Assembly: GCA_028023455.1 (NCBI GenBank)
Contig: JAQFVV010000143.1
Span: forward strand, 3,101,301-3,165,300
From: Epiperipatus broadwayi
Lineage: Eukaryota; Onychophora; Udeonychophora; Euonychophora; Peripatidae
Direction of reading: 5' to 3'
Length of the DNA: 64,000 nucleotides
Below the pieces are notes generated by a model. It saw nothing but the letters and a program-made list of their open reading frames with translations. It did not search any database and was not told the DNA's origin. Within the stretch, counting starts at the first letter, position 1. Every line of letters begins with the position of its first letter. Positions 51,201 to 62,258 of this stretch are shown in pieces. The position numbers and the translations under genes are program-made.

Positions 51201-51350
51201 ATAAGTTCGTCATTTTATTTCTATGTTTATATTACAGTTTATTGACATCATGTCTCTTAATATATATGTTTTCTTTTCTATGGGACAATTTTATCTCCTA
51301 TGAGTTTTTTGCATTTATTATTGACTATTCCAAATAAATATTTATAAGTC
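48300..51350. other. No gene seen; C-biased + strand
   Basis: AT-rich DNA in which C clearly exceeds G on the + strand for about 3 kb (48421-48480 has 14 C and 2 G; 50641-50700 has 12 C and 3 G). Several 60-110 codon ORFs (48362, 49590, 50510, 50912) show no domain, and I do not consider them genes. Confidence 0.45.
49512..49576. repeat. Perfect hairpin, 24-bp arms, 17-bp loop
   Basis: Arm 49512-49535 (TGTAATAGTTAAACAGCATT plus four more bases) is exactly inverse to 49553-49576. The loop contains GCGCATGTGC. It could be a tiny MITE or a miRNA-like hairpin in DNA; transcription is unknown. Confidence 0.8.
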
Positions 51351-51366
51351 AGTTACATAAAATTAT

Positions 51367-52594
51367 GATAAAGGTTTACTATAGCGGCCCCAAAATGTTG
51401 ACCCTCTATTGTTTAAAATTATAACTAAATTGTTGGAAAATCTTACGAATATGCTACTATATTACAATTACATTAAAATTTAATCAAATGTGAAAGATAA
51501 TAAAAAAAAAAACATTTATCTTTTTAAAGAATTTGAATGTTGGATTAATTACACGACATTAATTAAAAGAATTAGTTTTAATTTATTTGAAAGTTAAGAA
51601 TTTAAACTATCTACAACTTAAGAATTTAAACCATCTACATTTATAGCACATTACAAAAAAAAAAAAGACACCCTCTGTGTTCAACAGTACAAATTACACG
51701 CACACGTGTACAGTTTTCTAGTTGGGAAAAATGGCTGCTACATGTTTAGTTCCAGATGATGAAATTTTGAATGTTGCTGCTATTCTGGAAGAAGAATGGA
51801 ATCTGCATCAGTTATGGAATGCCATCCAAACTCCGGAATTGGCCATCAAGCTTGCACAAAGACTCCTTCTGAAGAACTATGCCTTACGCCAACAATGCGG
51901 TGCTCGTTCGCTGGTGATGTATTCTACAGGATGAAATGTATTATTTCCACCACAAATACCACAAGGGGCCTATACAAAGAGTTCATTGGATCTTAGAAAG
52001 AGTATCAAGAATGTGCTTATTGACAGAAGTTCCAAACACGACGTCTGATACACTGGAGGGCCTGATACAGCAGTACATTTTACCAGGTGCACACATTATT
52101 TCAGATGGCTGGGCTGCATACAATAGCATCAGCAGTCTCAACACTGATGTGTATATGCATTTGGTTGTCATCCATCAGGACAATTTCGTGCATCCTGAAG
52201 ACCAAGGCATACACACCCAGAATATTGAAAATATGTGGATGAGAGCAAAGAGTAAGTTGAAATTCCAATCTGGCACCAGCAGAGCTTTGTTTTAATCATA
52301 CCTGCATGAATTTGCCTTCTGGAGTAGACACAGCAATACCGCTTTTTTCTCCAACTTCCTAATATGCATAGGACATAATTATGCTTAAAAAGATAAATGT
52401 TTTTTTTTTATTATCTTTTACATTTGAATAAATTTTCATGCAATTGTAATATAGTAGTTTATACGTGATTTACATTGATTAAATTTTAATGTAATTGTAA
52501 TATAGTAGCATATACGTAAGATTTTCAACAATTTAGTTATAATTTTAAACAATAGAGGGCCAACTTATTGGGGCTGCTCTAGTAAACCTTTACC
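51367..52594 (+). mobile_element. Merlin-type DNA transposon (IS1016/ISXO2-related)
   Basis: A 1,228-bp element with long terminal inverted repeats starting G(G/A)TAAAGGTTTACTA-AGC-GCCCC. The left end at 51367 and right end at 52594 match inversely for roughly 170 bp or more. The exact 8-bp duplication AAAATTAT flanks it (51359-51366 and 52595-52602). Merlin elements make 8-9 bp duplications and carry a DDE transposase related to ISXO2, which is what the internal ORF shows. The right end contains an extra internal duplication (ATTGTAATATAGTAG twice). Confidence 0.9.
51722..52370 (+). pseudogene. Merlin transposase (ISXO2-like DDE), broken
   Basis: The N-terminal frame (51722-51934, with MAATCLVPDD at 51731) gives a short helical region ending RQQCGAR, probably the start of the usual zinc-binding part. 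The catalytic part is in another frame. It runs from ILQDEMYYFHHKYHKG (first Asp at 51930), through LEGLIQQYILPG and HIISDGWAAYN (second Asp), to VIHQDNFVHPE and HTQNIENMWMRAK (third acidic residue). After TSRALF a TAA at 52293 replaces one codon, and the frame then continues SYLHEFAFWSRH. The linker between zinc region and catalytic core is much shorter than in intact relatives, so an internal deletion is likely. D, D and E are all kept, so the decay is modest. Confidence 0.85.
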
Positions 52595-53441
52595 AAAATT
52601 ATTTCTATTTACACTACTATACGTGTATCTTCTTACAAAAAATATTGTAGGATCATTTTTAATAATGTAAATCAATTTAATTATTATCCCTATTATTTGT
52701 CTTCCACATTTCTGTAAGTTATTCTTTAAAGATTTCTATTCTGACTTTAATTTAGTTTACTTTATATCATAAAGTTAAATTATCTTTTAAGCTTATAATG
52801 AAGTATAGATAACTGAAACTATTTCACTTACGTGAAAAATTGTCCAACTTCTAACCGCTTGAAATTAATCAATATTATCCTTATATGTTTGACTGTTCAC
52901 CATAATAATAAGATCCACTGGCAACTTTTTGTGCATTTGCATTTTTTTAGAATTGTAATTTGATCTCCCAAACTATGACTTTGACCAACAAAGAAATTAA
53001 TTATTTACTCCATGATATAATTATTTATCCAACGCACATTATCTTGATTTTTACTAATATAAATTAAATTACAGTTATAGCACAAAATTATCTTTATAAT
53101 CGTCTGAATTTTACCAAATATTTCTGACGATTTAATTTACTTACTGGCCTCATTTATGTTTTTTCTTCTTTGCCCTCCTCTTTTTTTTTTTAATCGTCTG
53201 ACTTTTATCCAAAATTTCTGCCAATATTATGTGAAAGTTGTCTCATTTACTGAGCATTTTAATTTTTAACATAAAAAAAATAATATTTCAAAAGTAATTA
53301 AATCCAGCCTTTTAATTTAAATATAAAATAATGTATTTATTCAACTTTATAAAAATACTTTAATAAACTATCCAATTTATTGATCTTTTATTATTATAAT
53401 TATTTTAAATATATTAAATTTAAGCGTAAACAGATAATATA

Positions 53442-53533
53442 ATAACGTGAAAGCTAAACACCTTCAAACAGATACGCTTTAAAAATGCATTTTTAAAGCG
53501 TATCTGTTTGAAGGTGTTTAGCTTTCACGTTAT
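53442..53533. repeat. Perfect 92-bp palindrome without spacer
   Basis: Positions 53442-53487 are the exact inverse of 53488-53533, centred on ATGCAT (53485-53490). The outer end reads ATAACGTGAAAGC. A gapless 46-bp arm palindrome is rare because it is unstable; here it is intact, so it must be recent or maintained. Confidence 0.9.
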
Positions 53534-53770
53534 AATTATTTTAAAAAATATATTATTATAAAAATTATATATAGACCTAAAAAAAACCCAATCACAAACA
53601 AATTATAAACGATAATATGTTTATAATTTCTTTTACAGTCTCTACTAAAATTATCTATCAAGTTATTAGTGCCAGTTATATTTTTAAAATTTAAAATTTT
53701 GGATGATTAAGTACATCTTATTACTGTAATTTATTATGGTGAACTAATTAAAAGGTCACAATATATATAT

Positions 53771-53834
53771 AAACTTAAATAATTAACGGTAAAAGAAATA
53801 TTATATTTTCTTTTACCATTAATTATTTAAGTTT
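53771..53834. repeat. Hairpin, 28-bp arms
   Basis: Arm 53771-53798 and its inverse 53807-53834 differ at one base, with an 8-base AT spacer. MITE-like and non-coding. Confidence 0.8.
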
Positions 53835-53894
53835 TATTTATAAGATTTTTTATAATGGGTATTATACTTTTACATTTAATTTATATATATATGA

Positions 53895-54105
53895 TTGAAT
53901 GTATGGGGAATATAAAGAACATTAAGAATTTGATAGACTATGTTAAAGAGAAGGAAGGTAAAGAAGCAGTGGAATATTTAAATAAAAGATGGACATTGTT
54001 CTGAAGAAGATTGCTGGGACAATCAAAACTGTTAAAGAGGGTGGTAATTAAAACATTGTGAAACAGTGATAAAGTGTATAGATGAGTTAATATTATATTA
54101 CAAAA
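53895..54105 (+). repeat. Copy of the 47736 repeat, opposite orientation
   Basis: It matches the inverse of 47755-47960: TTGATAGACTATGTTAAAGA, GAAGGTAAAGAAGCAG, GGACATTGTTCTGAAGAAG, GTGGTAATTAAAACATTG. In one frame it reads NLIDYVKEKEGKEAVEYLNK then RWTLF-stop, a possible protein relic that I cannot assign. Confidence 0.7.
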
Positions 54106-54439
54106 TTGTAGTTCAAGAAAAACATTTTTTTTGCTCTTTAATGCATTAGTCCTCAAATTAAATGAAAGCAAGTTTAAAAAAATATTTTTTATATATATTT
54201 ATTATTTTTTAGTCTTTGGTAAAATAAAATAGAACATATAAAATTGTTTAAAATCAATTACAAGATTTTTGTTTTTATGAAGGCAGCAATTTAAAGAAAC
54301 TAATATTACTTAGACTATCAAGAAAAAATAAGATTTCATTCTTCATTTCTTTTTCTCTCTATTTTAATTAACTGTAAATGCCTGTAAAAAAATTTCAACA
54401 CTTTTTTTTTTAATTAAACCACCCTGAAATTTGCATTGT

Positions 54440-54660
54440 CATTGGTACTGATTATGGATGGTTCACTTTGTTAGAGTGTTGCCTTAAAGTTTAATACTCA
54501 AGAATCTAAGGCTCCAGGTTGATTCCCACGCTAGTACTGTCACTGGTCAAGTCAGCAACACCTGAAGAAGAGGGGAGAATAATATCTCTCAAAATGTTGT
54601 GCATATACGGACCTATTTGATGTACTATTATTAACAGTTGAATGTATTTTGAATATTTAA
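54440..54660 (+). mobile_element. tRNA-derived SINE, probable
   Basis: ATGGTTCACTTTGTTAGAGTG (about 54454-54475) resembles a tRNA A box region, and AGGTTGATTCCCAC (about 54512-54525) resembles a B box, at the spacing of a pol III promoter. The body continues with CACTGGTCAAGTCAGCAACA and CCTGAAGAAGAGGGGAGAAT, then a small hairpin followed by AAAATGTTG. It ends in AT-rich tail sequence. The last part resembles the 3' end of the Penelope-like elements. Only one copy is seen, so the borders are approximate. Confidence 0.55.
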
Positions 54661-56284
54661 ATAAAGTTAAATTTTTCTAAAGACATCCAGTACTCATATT
54701 AGATGATGGAAATAATCCAATCAATAAATACAACTAAAACACCATCATCACAAACCTTCAGGAAAACATTGAAGAAAATCATTTGGTAGAAATAATTATT
54801 TAAAAAGTAGTTACAAGATATTAAAAGCAAGGTTATTATAAACTGTCAAGTGAAATGAAGATTTTATCCCTCATTGTCTTTTTCTTTTAATTAATTGTAA
54901 ATGCTTATAAAATTTCTTCAACACTGCCTTTTTTTTAGTGCAATAATTATCAAATAAAATAAAAGGATTTTTTATTTTATTTTAATATTTTTGTTAAGAA
55001 GTCCTTTACAATTTAAATTAATATTTGTACCATCTATTGAACATTACTAGAAACTTATTAAATTGATTCGTATGTGATTTCAAATGTAATCTGGTTGTCA
55101 TAAAACCAAATCGCATCAGATGTAGAGAAATTGAGATGTCTATAACTGATATATTGTTATTTGCTATCACAAGAACTAGTTGCTTTTATCTATTACTAGT
55201 TATGGCATGTATAAATTAGTCTAACTGTATGTTCATCCACATGACTCTATACCTATCTTTATAGTTTATGGAATCTTATCAGGAGGGAGAGAAATGTATA
55301 AGAAAAAAAATTTTGATAGCTGGTCTATAGCCAATTCAGCCAACAATCTAATTTTTGATTAGGAAATAGATATCTAGGTATTAATAACTGGTTAAGTTTG
55401 AAGATTTTCTGTCTGCTTTCAAGTTCTTGATTAAAGAATATATTCATGTACAGGCATATTATACCACATAAGTAATATGCTAATATCATAGTAATACCTC
55501 AAAATACTTCTTCATGGAAGACTCATATATATTACACTTAGATTTAACCAAGAAAATATTATAAAAGTAATCAAAGATCTTTTAATTTTTTTTTCATGTT
55601 GTGAGAGTTTCATTTTAAACTTTGTAATGATATGTCAATTTAAACAAAATGCTCCATAAAGTTTTCTAACTATAAAGTTATGTGTTTGTCAATCCTATAG
55701 TATTATGATTATTCAGAATATTTTGTTTTACAAGTTTGCTAGATTGGATAAAAAGTATATGTATGTATATATTTACATTGGTAGCTGTAATGACAGATTA
55801 TAGTTGGATTTTCGCAGCAGAAGTAAGATAGAAATTTTTTACTGGAACAGTGATGTATGATAAATCTTAACACTTATTAAAATTCAACTTTGAAATTAAC
55901 TAAATGAATTTGGGGAATGAATATACAAGAATGATTTTATAAATTTATGAGATTAATTCCTCAATAAGAATATGTTTCAGTGTCTTCTTACAAATGTTGT
56001 ATTTTAAAGAAATTTTTGGGATCAGTTCTATTTGAGAGATTATTTATTCAAGTTTAATAGATACACAAAGAAATTAATTGCCCATTAGAAGAAAACATAT
56101 GTATTGATGGGAGTAGAAATGACTTTAATCAAAAGAGAATATGGTAAAGCAGAAAATAGATAGAAACAAGACTGTTTAGTTATAGATAGAGTAGAATTCA
56201 TTATCTTAAAGCATATATTAACTAACTTCATTAAACATGAAATAATGTATTTGCGATGACTGAGCTAAACTGCATTATGACCAC
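54661..56284. other. No gene seen; AT-rich intron sequence
   Basis: No coding segment, transposon end or structured repeat is recognised. Confidence 0.5.
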
Positions 56285-56461
56285 ATAGTTAAATGATATT
56301 AAAACAGGCAAAACTCTCCATAAGTATTGCCACTCAGTGCAAGACAGAGTAATCAGTGGATGCACTGAGTGGCAGTATGTATAAAGAGTTTTGCCTGTTT
56401 TAATAACAGTTATAAGCAAGCATAAGAAATGGTGATCATGTGATGTTTATAGTTAAATGAT
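56285..56461 (+). mobile_element. Rz element copy g, minimal, with 13-bp target-site duplication
   Basis: The body is 56298-56448, flanked by exact ATAGTTAAATGAT at 56285-56297 and 56449-56461. It has only the outer parts of both arms (AAAACAGGCAAAACTCTCC ... AGAGTTTTGCCTGTTTT) and the tail (GGTGATCATGTGATGTTT). The ribozyme and core are deleted. It defines both ends of the family precisely. Confidence 0.85.
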
Positions 56462-56766
56462 GTTATTGTTAGTAACTAATAATATGAATACTTTGTGATA
56501 ATTATTGATATATTTTTTCATTTGCTAATTAAGTGTGATAGTTAAATTATTCAAAGTTATAATTATTTGAAGCTCACATTCAATCTGTTAAAAACAAGGA
56601 CATTTTTATTAAAGCTAAAGAAGCAATATGAACATTTTTTTATCTTATGATTCATCAAAATCTTTATGTTAATTAAAATTAGGGAATGGTTTAGATTTAT
56701 CAATCATAGACATTATCTGATTATTAATTGTATAAAATATCATTATCATCATCAACCATTATTAAT

Positions 56767-59678
56767 TCACTGCAGGATGAAGGTCTCTCCAAGTTCAATC
56801 CATCTTCTCTGATCTTTAGCTTCTCTTCTCCATATCATCCCTGCACACTTTCTTATTTCATCCATCCATCTCACATGTAGTCTCTTTCTGGGTCTTTTAC
56901 AATCTTTTGGAATCCATTTTAAGATTTCAACTGTCCATCTATTATCATATCTTCTAGCAATATGTCCTTCCCAACTCCAGTCTTTTAATTTTTTCAACAA
57001 GGTCAGTAACACCTGTTTGTTCTCTTGCGCGTATATTGCATTTTCGATCTCTTCTTGTTACACCCAATATGCATCTCTCCATACTTCTTTGAGTGGTCTG
57101 AAGTCTCTGTATTGCTCTTCTATTAAGTGTCCAAGTCTCAGATTCATAAGTACGAACTGGTAAAGCATATTTATTAAAAACCTTCCTTTTCAAACACATA
57201 GGCATATTTCCTTTTAGTATCAAGTTATTTCTACCAAAAGCACTCCAAGTTTAATTCTATGATTAATTTCATCCATTATATTTCTATCTGTATTAATAAT
57301 TTGACCAAGATATTTGTAGCTGTTAACTTCTTCGAATTTATCATAATCAGTCTTTATTTTTATATTTTGAGAAGATCTATTAAATTACTTTAGTCTTTTT
57401 AACATTTATCTTTAGTCCTACTTTCATCTATAACTCCTGCAATATTTCCTGCAGCTCTAAAGCATTATTTGCAAAAAAACAACTACATCATCTGCAAAAT
57501 CTAAATGACTTAAATAATCTCCATTTACTTTCACTTCTTTAGCTTCCCATTTTAATCCACAATATACTTCTTGCAGCACTGCTGTATATGGAGTCACCCT
57601 CTCATACACTCTTCTCAATGTTGACTTTCTTAGTATCATTACACCCTTCTCAATGTTGACTTTCTTAGTATCATTATGTAATCTAATTGTTGCTGTTGCA
57701 TTTTTATAAATATGCTTTAAAATATGACAATATCCTGGATCTATACTTTGATGATCCAATGCTTTAATCACTGAAGAAATGTTTATAGAATCAAATGTCT
57801 TTTCATAATCTACAAATCCAAAGCATAATGGCTACTCATATTCATTTATCCTTTCTATAACTTCTCTCAATACCTGGATATGATCTACTATACTAAAACC
57901 AGTTTTAAATTCAGCTTGTTCTCTTGGTTGGTGGAAATCCAATGTTCTCTGTAAACGAGTTGTAATAATCTTGGTAAAAATTTTGTATAAAACTGATAAA
58001 AGGCTGAAAAGTCTGGAATTTCTAATATATTTTTTATCACCTTTTACAAATATTAATACTGCATTCTTCCAATCATTTGGTATATCTTTATCATTTAAAC
58101 AATTGGTATATAACTTTGCTAAAAAAAAATTCTATTTCTTCACCTGCTTGTTTTAATACATCAATTATAATTCCATCATTACCTGGAACCTTTCCTTTCT
58201 TCATAAATGTAATTGCATGTCTCATTTCTTTATTTAAAATTCTGGGTAATTCAAAAGATATAATAGCTATAGGAGGTACTTGTTCTTTATTACTATATAA
58301 TTCTTGGTAGAAGACTTCTACCCATTTCATGATGTCATCTCTTTTTTTTAGTAATAATTCCATATTTTTTTCTTATTGCAGATATAAATTTCCTACCAAT
58401 TCCAAAATGTTTTACACTCTTGAGATTTTTATTCTCTTCTACAGCTTTCCTTGCTAGTTCACAGTTATACTTTCTTATATCATTTTCAACTCTTTTCCAC
58501 ACCATTTTACAAAATTCAAGATATTCAATCCTTTTTAATGCATCATTTTTGTATATCTTCATATTCCTTCTTTTCTTCATAAATTCTCTAGTCTCAGTAG
58601 AAATTTTATTGGTCAATTGCTTCTTTTTTCTACCAGCTATCTTTGTTGCAGTTTTTAAAAGTGTATCAGTTATTTTCATATTAATTTCATTCAAATCTGA
58701 ATCATATTCAAAATCTTCTAATACTTGAAATTGAGTTGTAAGTTCTAATTAAATTCATTAGAATGTTTCTGAAGATTAGGAATATCAACTGTAAATATTG
58801 TTTTTCTTAATAATTTTTGTCTCTCTAGTTTTGCATTAACAGTCATCTTACTAATCGATGATCACTTCCTGTGTTAAATTTATTAAGAACATCACAATCT
58901 TGAAATATGTATTTTCTGTTAGTCAAAATAGAATCCAATTCTGCTGTACCTTCATTTGGATGCTTCCATGTACATTTCCTTTTAACATTTTTTTTTCAAA
59001 AAAAGAATTCATAATATAGTTTTCCTTTTTCTGCAAACTCCACAAATCTATGTCCTCTCTCATTTCTATTACCATAACCAAATTTACCTACAACACTTTC
59101 ATCTTTCATTTGTTTACCAATTCTAGCATTAAAGTCTTCCATAACAATTTTAAAATGTTGTTTACTCTGATCAAAAGGCTTTTGTACATCCATATAAAAA
59201 TCTTTTACTATACTATGAGAACTTATTGGGGCATAAACCTGAATTATCTGCATTTGATATCTGCTATTAATCTTACCACTCTGTCTGATACACCATTAAT
59301 CTCCACAATGTTATTCTTCCACTTTTTATTTATAATGAATCCTACTCCACTTGTATTTCCAATATTTGTGCCTTTACAATAGAGTACATGTTCACTTTTT
59401 AAATCAATTGTCTCTTCACCATTTCTTCTAACTTTACAAAGTCCAATAATGTCCCATTTAATATAAGACAGTTTTTCTTCTAATTCTTGCAATTTTCCTT
59501 CACTTGAAAGTGATCTGCAGTTGTAAGTACCTAGATAAAAAATCATCATCAAATGGCAGCCTGGGTCCACATTCAAGGGATTCTTAGCACCCTCCACCTT
59601 TGGCCACCAACCACTGCCTTGGTTGGTGACTTTACAGCCTCCTGGGAATAAGGGCCATGATTTATTTTTGTCTGTCAT
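56767..59678 (-). pseudogene. RTE EN-RT polyprotein, multiply frameshifted
   Basis: Pieces in order: endonuclease start MTDKNKSWPLFPGGC, LGTYNCRSL and GLCKVRR (59678-59244; the catalytic Glu is now Lys). Endonuclease middle VYAPISSH and MEDFNARIG (59253-58996; usual Gly before Asp is Glu). Linker and RT entry with KKGKVPGNDG (58694-58091). Palm end with LDFADDVVVF (57771-57457). YESETW (57223-56954). C-terminus RRYDNRW through ETFILQ (57012-56767). The EN-RT junction reads FCKMVWKRVEND without the gap seen in the copy at 27865, so it shows the ancestral frame. Confidence 0.82.
57606..57675 (-). repeat. 35-bp tandem duplication inside the LINE
   Basis: CTTCTCAATGTTGACTTTCT and neighbours occur twice with period 35 inside the RT region, adding a frameshift. 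It is absent from the copy at 26123. Confidence 0.85.
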
Positions 59679-60073
59679 GATTGTATATATCTATTGGAAA
59701 AATATTTTATCATTTACACATACATTAATTCTGCCTTATCAGGCAACTGAGAAGAAAAACCATGGTGTTTCTTGATCTTAAACTCAGAGGTAAAAGGCCA
59801 CTAAACTCACCATGCTGGCTCATGCGTGTTGGGGAGCAGCCATCCATGTTAGTATACTATATTAATAATCACATAGTAATAACAGCTGCAATGACAAGAA
59901 TGTATGGAGTGGACATTAGAAATTTGACTTGCTAGGTTCCTTTAAGGCCTCCAAGAGGAATCAAAGGGTCTCCTTTCAGTTAATTGCAAACTCCTTTCTG
60001 TAGCCATATAAAATATATAGTACATCATATATGGGTAGAAAACTCTCAATAGTGGGCATATCTGAAAAGGATT

Positions 60074-60177
60074 AAAAATATATCAAATACTTTAATAAAT
60101 CACTCAGTTTAGCACTAAAAATAGTAAAAATATATCAAATACTTTAATAAATCACTCAGTTTATCACTAAAAATATA
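60074..60177 (+). repeat. Tandem duplication, 52-bp unit, two copies
   Basis: TATCAAATACTTTAATAAAT and neighbours recur at a period of 52 bp with one visible difference. Non-coding. Confidence 0.85.
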
Positions 60178-60429
60178 TAATAACATATTTTTTAAGTAAA
60201 TAATCCATATCCACATAGTAGTTTTTGGCATATAGCTTTCATCAATGAAGTCTTGGATATCTAATGAATATATAGTTCTACTATCTGCTATTTATTGTTT
60301 ATTTAAATTTACAACAAACAGCTCTAGAATAAAGAGAACTGCTTCCAAAAAACATGTTAAATGTAAACAGTGAAAGTAATGTAATATACTTCATTGATAT
60401 TTTGCTTTATTAATGTTATGTCTTGATAT

Positions 60430-61730
60430 TCGCTTTGTCTCGACAGATATGAGTGGCAATTTTCTCAAGAATTACTGTGCTCCGTTTAGATACCAATAAT
60501 TCAATGGTTTCAATTTTACGAGAAAGTTTAATGTTCATAAACAATTATTCCAGCAATACGTATACATATAATTGTAAACAGATTATTAATATTTTTAACT
60601 TATATATAATACAGTCACTAAGTCTCTTGCTTACTTGCAGTGTTCATGAGTATTTCCCAAGGTTAATTTCCTCGTTCTGGCTGATTCTCCTTCAGTCTTC
60701 TCGCCTTGGCATACAAGAAGTATTTTTAAGATCCTGGGTCTGCAAAAAGAAACTCCCTCTTCCTCTGCTGCTCCCAGTGTAAGTGATCTTCTTTGCGAGG
60801 CAACAGAACAAGTGTTTTATTTTTTTATTTTGTTTTCTGGAGTAATTTTTTATTCATTTTCTATCCCCGGTGGGCATGTTTTCTTGATCTTATCTCTTGG
60901 GTTTTATTTAATTATTTCTTTTTGGAATTCGATTGTTGATTAATTATTGACAATCAGATTAATTATGGGCAATCGAATTCCTGCGTAATCAGATTTTCTT
61001 TAGTTTTATTCCTGTACTGTTTTAGCAATTATTTTTGTTCTTAAATTATTTTTAGCCGGTTGTTTAGAGACACACATTTAATTAGTGATTTTATTAGTGA
61101 TTAGTAACTATTCCAATTAACTTGAAAGTTGGTTAAGTGTTCATTTTCTTTATAGGACATTGATTACCTTTTTTTTAAAACCATAGATGTGTTAATTAAT
61201 TTTCACTCAATGCTATTGAAACACCTTTACACTATCAGAGCTGATGCTAAATTATAATTTTCCAGGAATGTTTTTTTTTTTGTCTTCATGGAATCAAATA
61301 AAACTTTTTTTTATTTTTACTATTATTAATGATATACTTCAAAATTTAAAATAAATTTATCTTTGCAGAGAAATGAGAATGGTCGTGTTGTTTATATTAT
61401 CTAATTACACCACTACACTATTAGACAGTGTAGTGAGCTCATTAGAAGGTAATTGATAAGAACCATCAATTTGATGTTGGCAGGCAATTATTAGAAGGAA
61501 AGTTTCATTTGATTATATTGATAGCTCTTCATCATTTTTATCAATATTTGTTTTGACTTGCCAAGTTTTAAACTCATCAATAAATTAGATTGATTAATAA
61601 TCAAAGAAATATTAAAATAATAGGCTGTAATATTCAAAAATGGAATAATTGCAAGGAAGTCAAGTCATATATCATGTGACTTAATTTAATAAGCTTGTAT
61701 TACAAATGTTATATGATGAGTGTCCTAGTA
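60430..61730. other. No gene assigned; small GC-richer island
   Basis: 60640-60800 is locally rich in C and G. A 109-codon + strand frame (60453-60782) crosses it but shows no domain, and half of it is low-complexity. It could be a SINE or LTR remnant. The rest is AT-rich intron. Confidence 0.35.
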
Positions 61731-61734
61731 GCTC

Positions 61735-61960
61735 TTGATAAGCTTTTCAGAATATCACTATCCTTGGACTGGTTTCTAGCTGTGGCTTTCATCAGTGAGG
61801 TGCTAGGATATTCGAGCATTAGATTTAAAATACCAGGTCAAGCCCAGCACTTTATCTAATATTTAACTATTAAGTAGAAAATATGAAATTTTCAAACCTC
61901 CATATGTCTTCAAATCCAGCTATCTAACTTAAATAGCCATATGGAATATATGTGAGAAAA
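61735..61960 (-). mobile_element. Diverged Rz-related element (subfamily 2, copy b)
   Basis: It shares GAGG(T/C)GCTAGGATAT and CATTAGATTTAAAATA with 4441-4480. On the minus strand it carries CACUGAUGA, a hairpin AAGCCACAGCUA and GAAACCAGU (about 61796-61766). Stem I and stem III pair poorly, so this is a decayed ribozyme module. Confidence 0.55.
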
Positions 61961-62258
61961 GGATATACAAAAAAGTTAGTTATTATTATTTGTAAATTAC
62001 ATAGTATTGCAATGACATGGGGCTCATTATTTGAGACATAACTCTAAAGTTGAGATGCTACAACAAATTATTGTTAAGAGAATGATAAGTGATGATAAAT
62101 TATTATTATTAATAATAATAAAGTGTTTTTACTTAATTATATTACCTTGTTGACTATTTAATGTATCTTATCTTCAGATAGAAGTACATTATATTTTATA
62201 TATATATGCTTATATACACATTGTATGTATACTTAGTTTTTTCTTCCCTCTATTTTAG

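Larger units (their letters stand above)
56741..60000 (-). mobile_element. RTE-type LINE, second near-full-length copy, decayed
   Basis: It is collinear with 26123-29520 from the leader to the TGA tail (56741-56757 on the + strand). It has more frameshifts and small deletions, and a 35-bp tandem duplication (57606-57675) within the RT. Both copies share the leader up to CTCCTTTCAGT (59980 here). It is antisense to SLC35C2, in the intron before exon 62259. Confidence 0.85.

Noticed and set aside
54570-54600. Hammerhead in the SINE tail (CUGAAGA then hairpin)
   Set aside because: The residue after the hairpin is A instead of G in the GAA element and no stem III or stem I forms.
60453-60782. 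109-codon ORF as a gene
   Set aside because: No domain, no start context, low-complexity C-terminus. It crosses a small GC-rich patch only.
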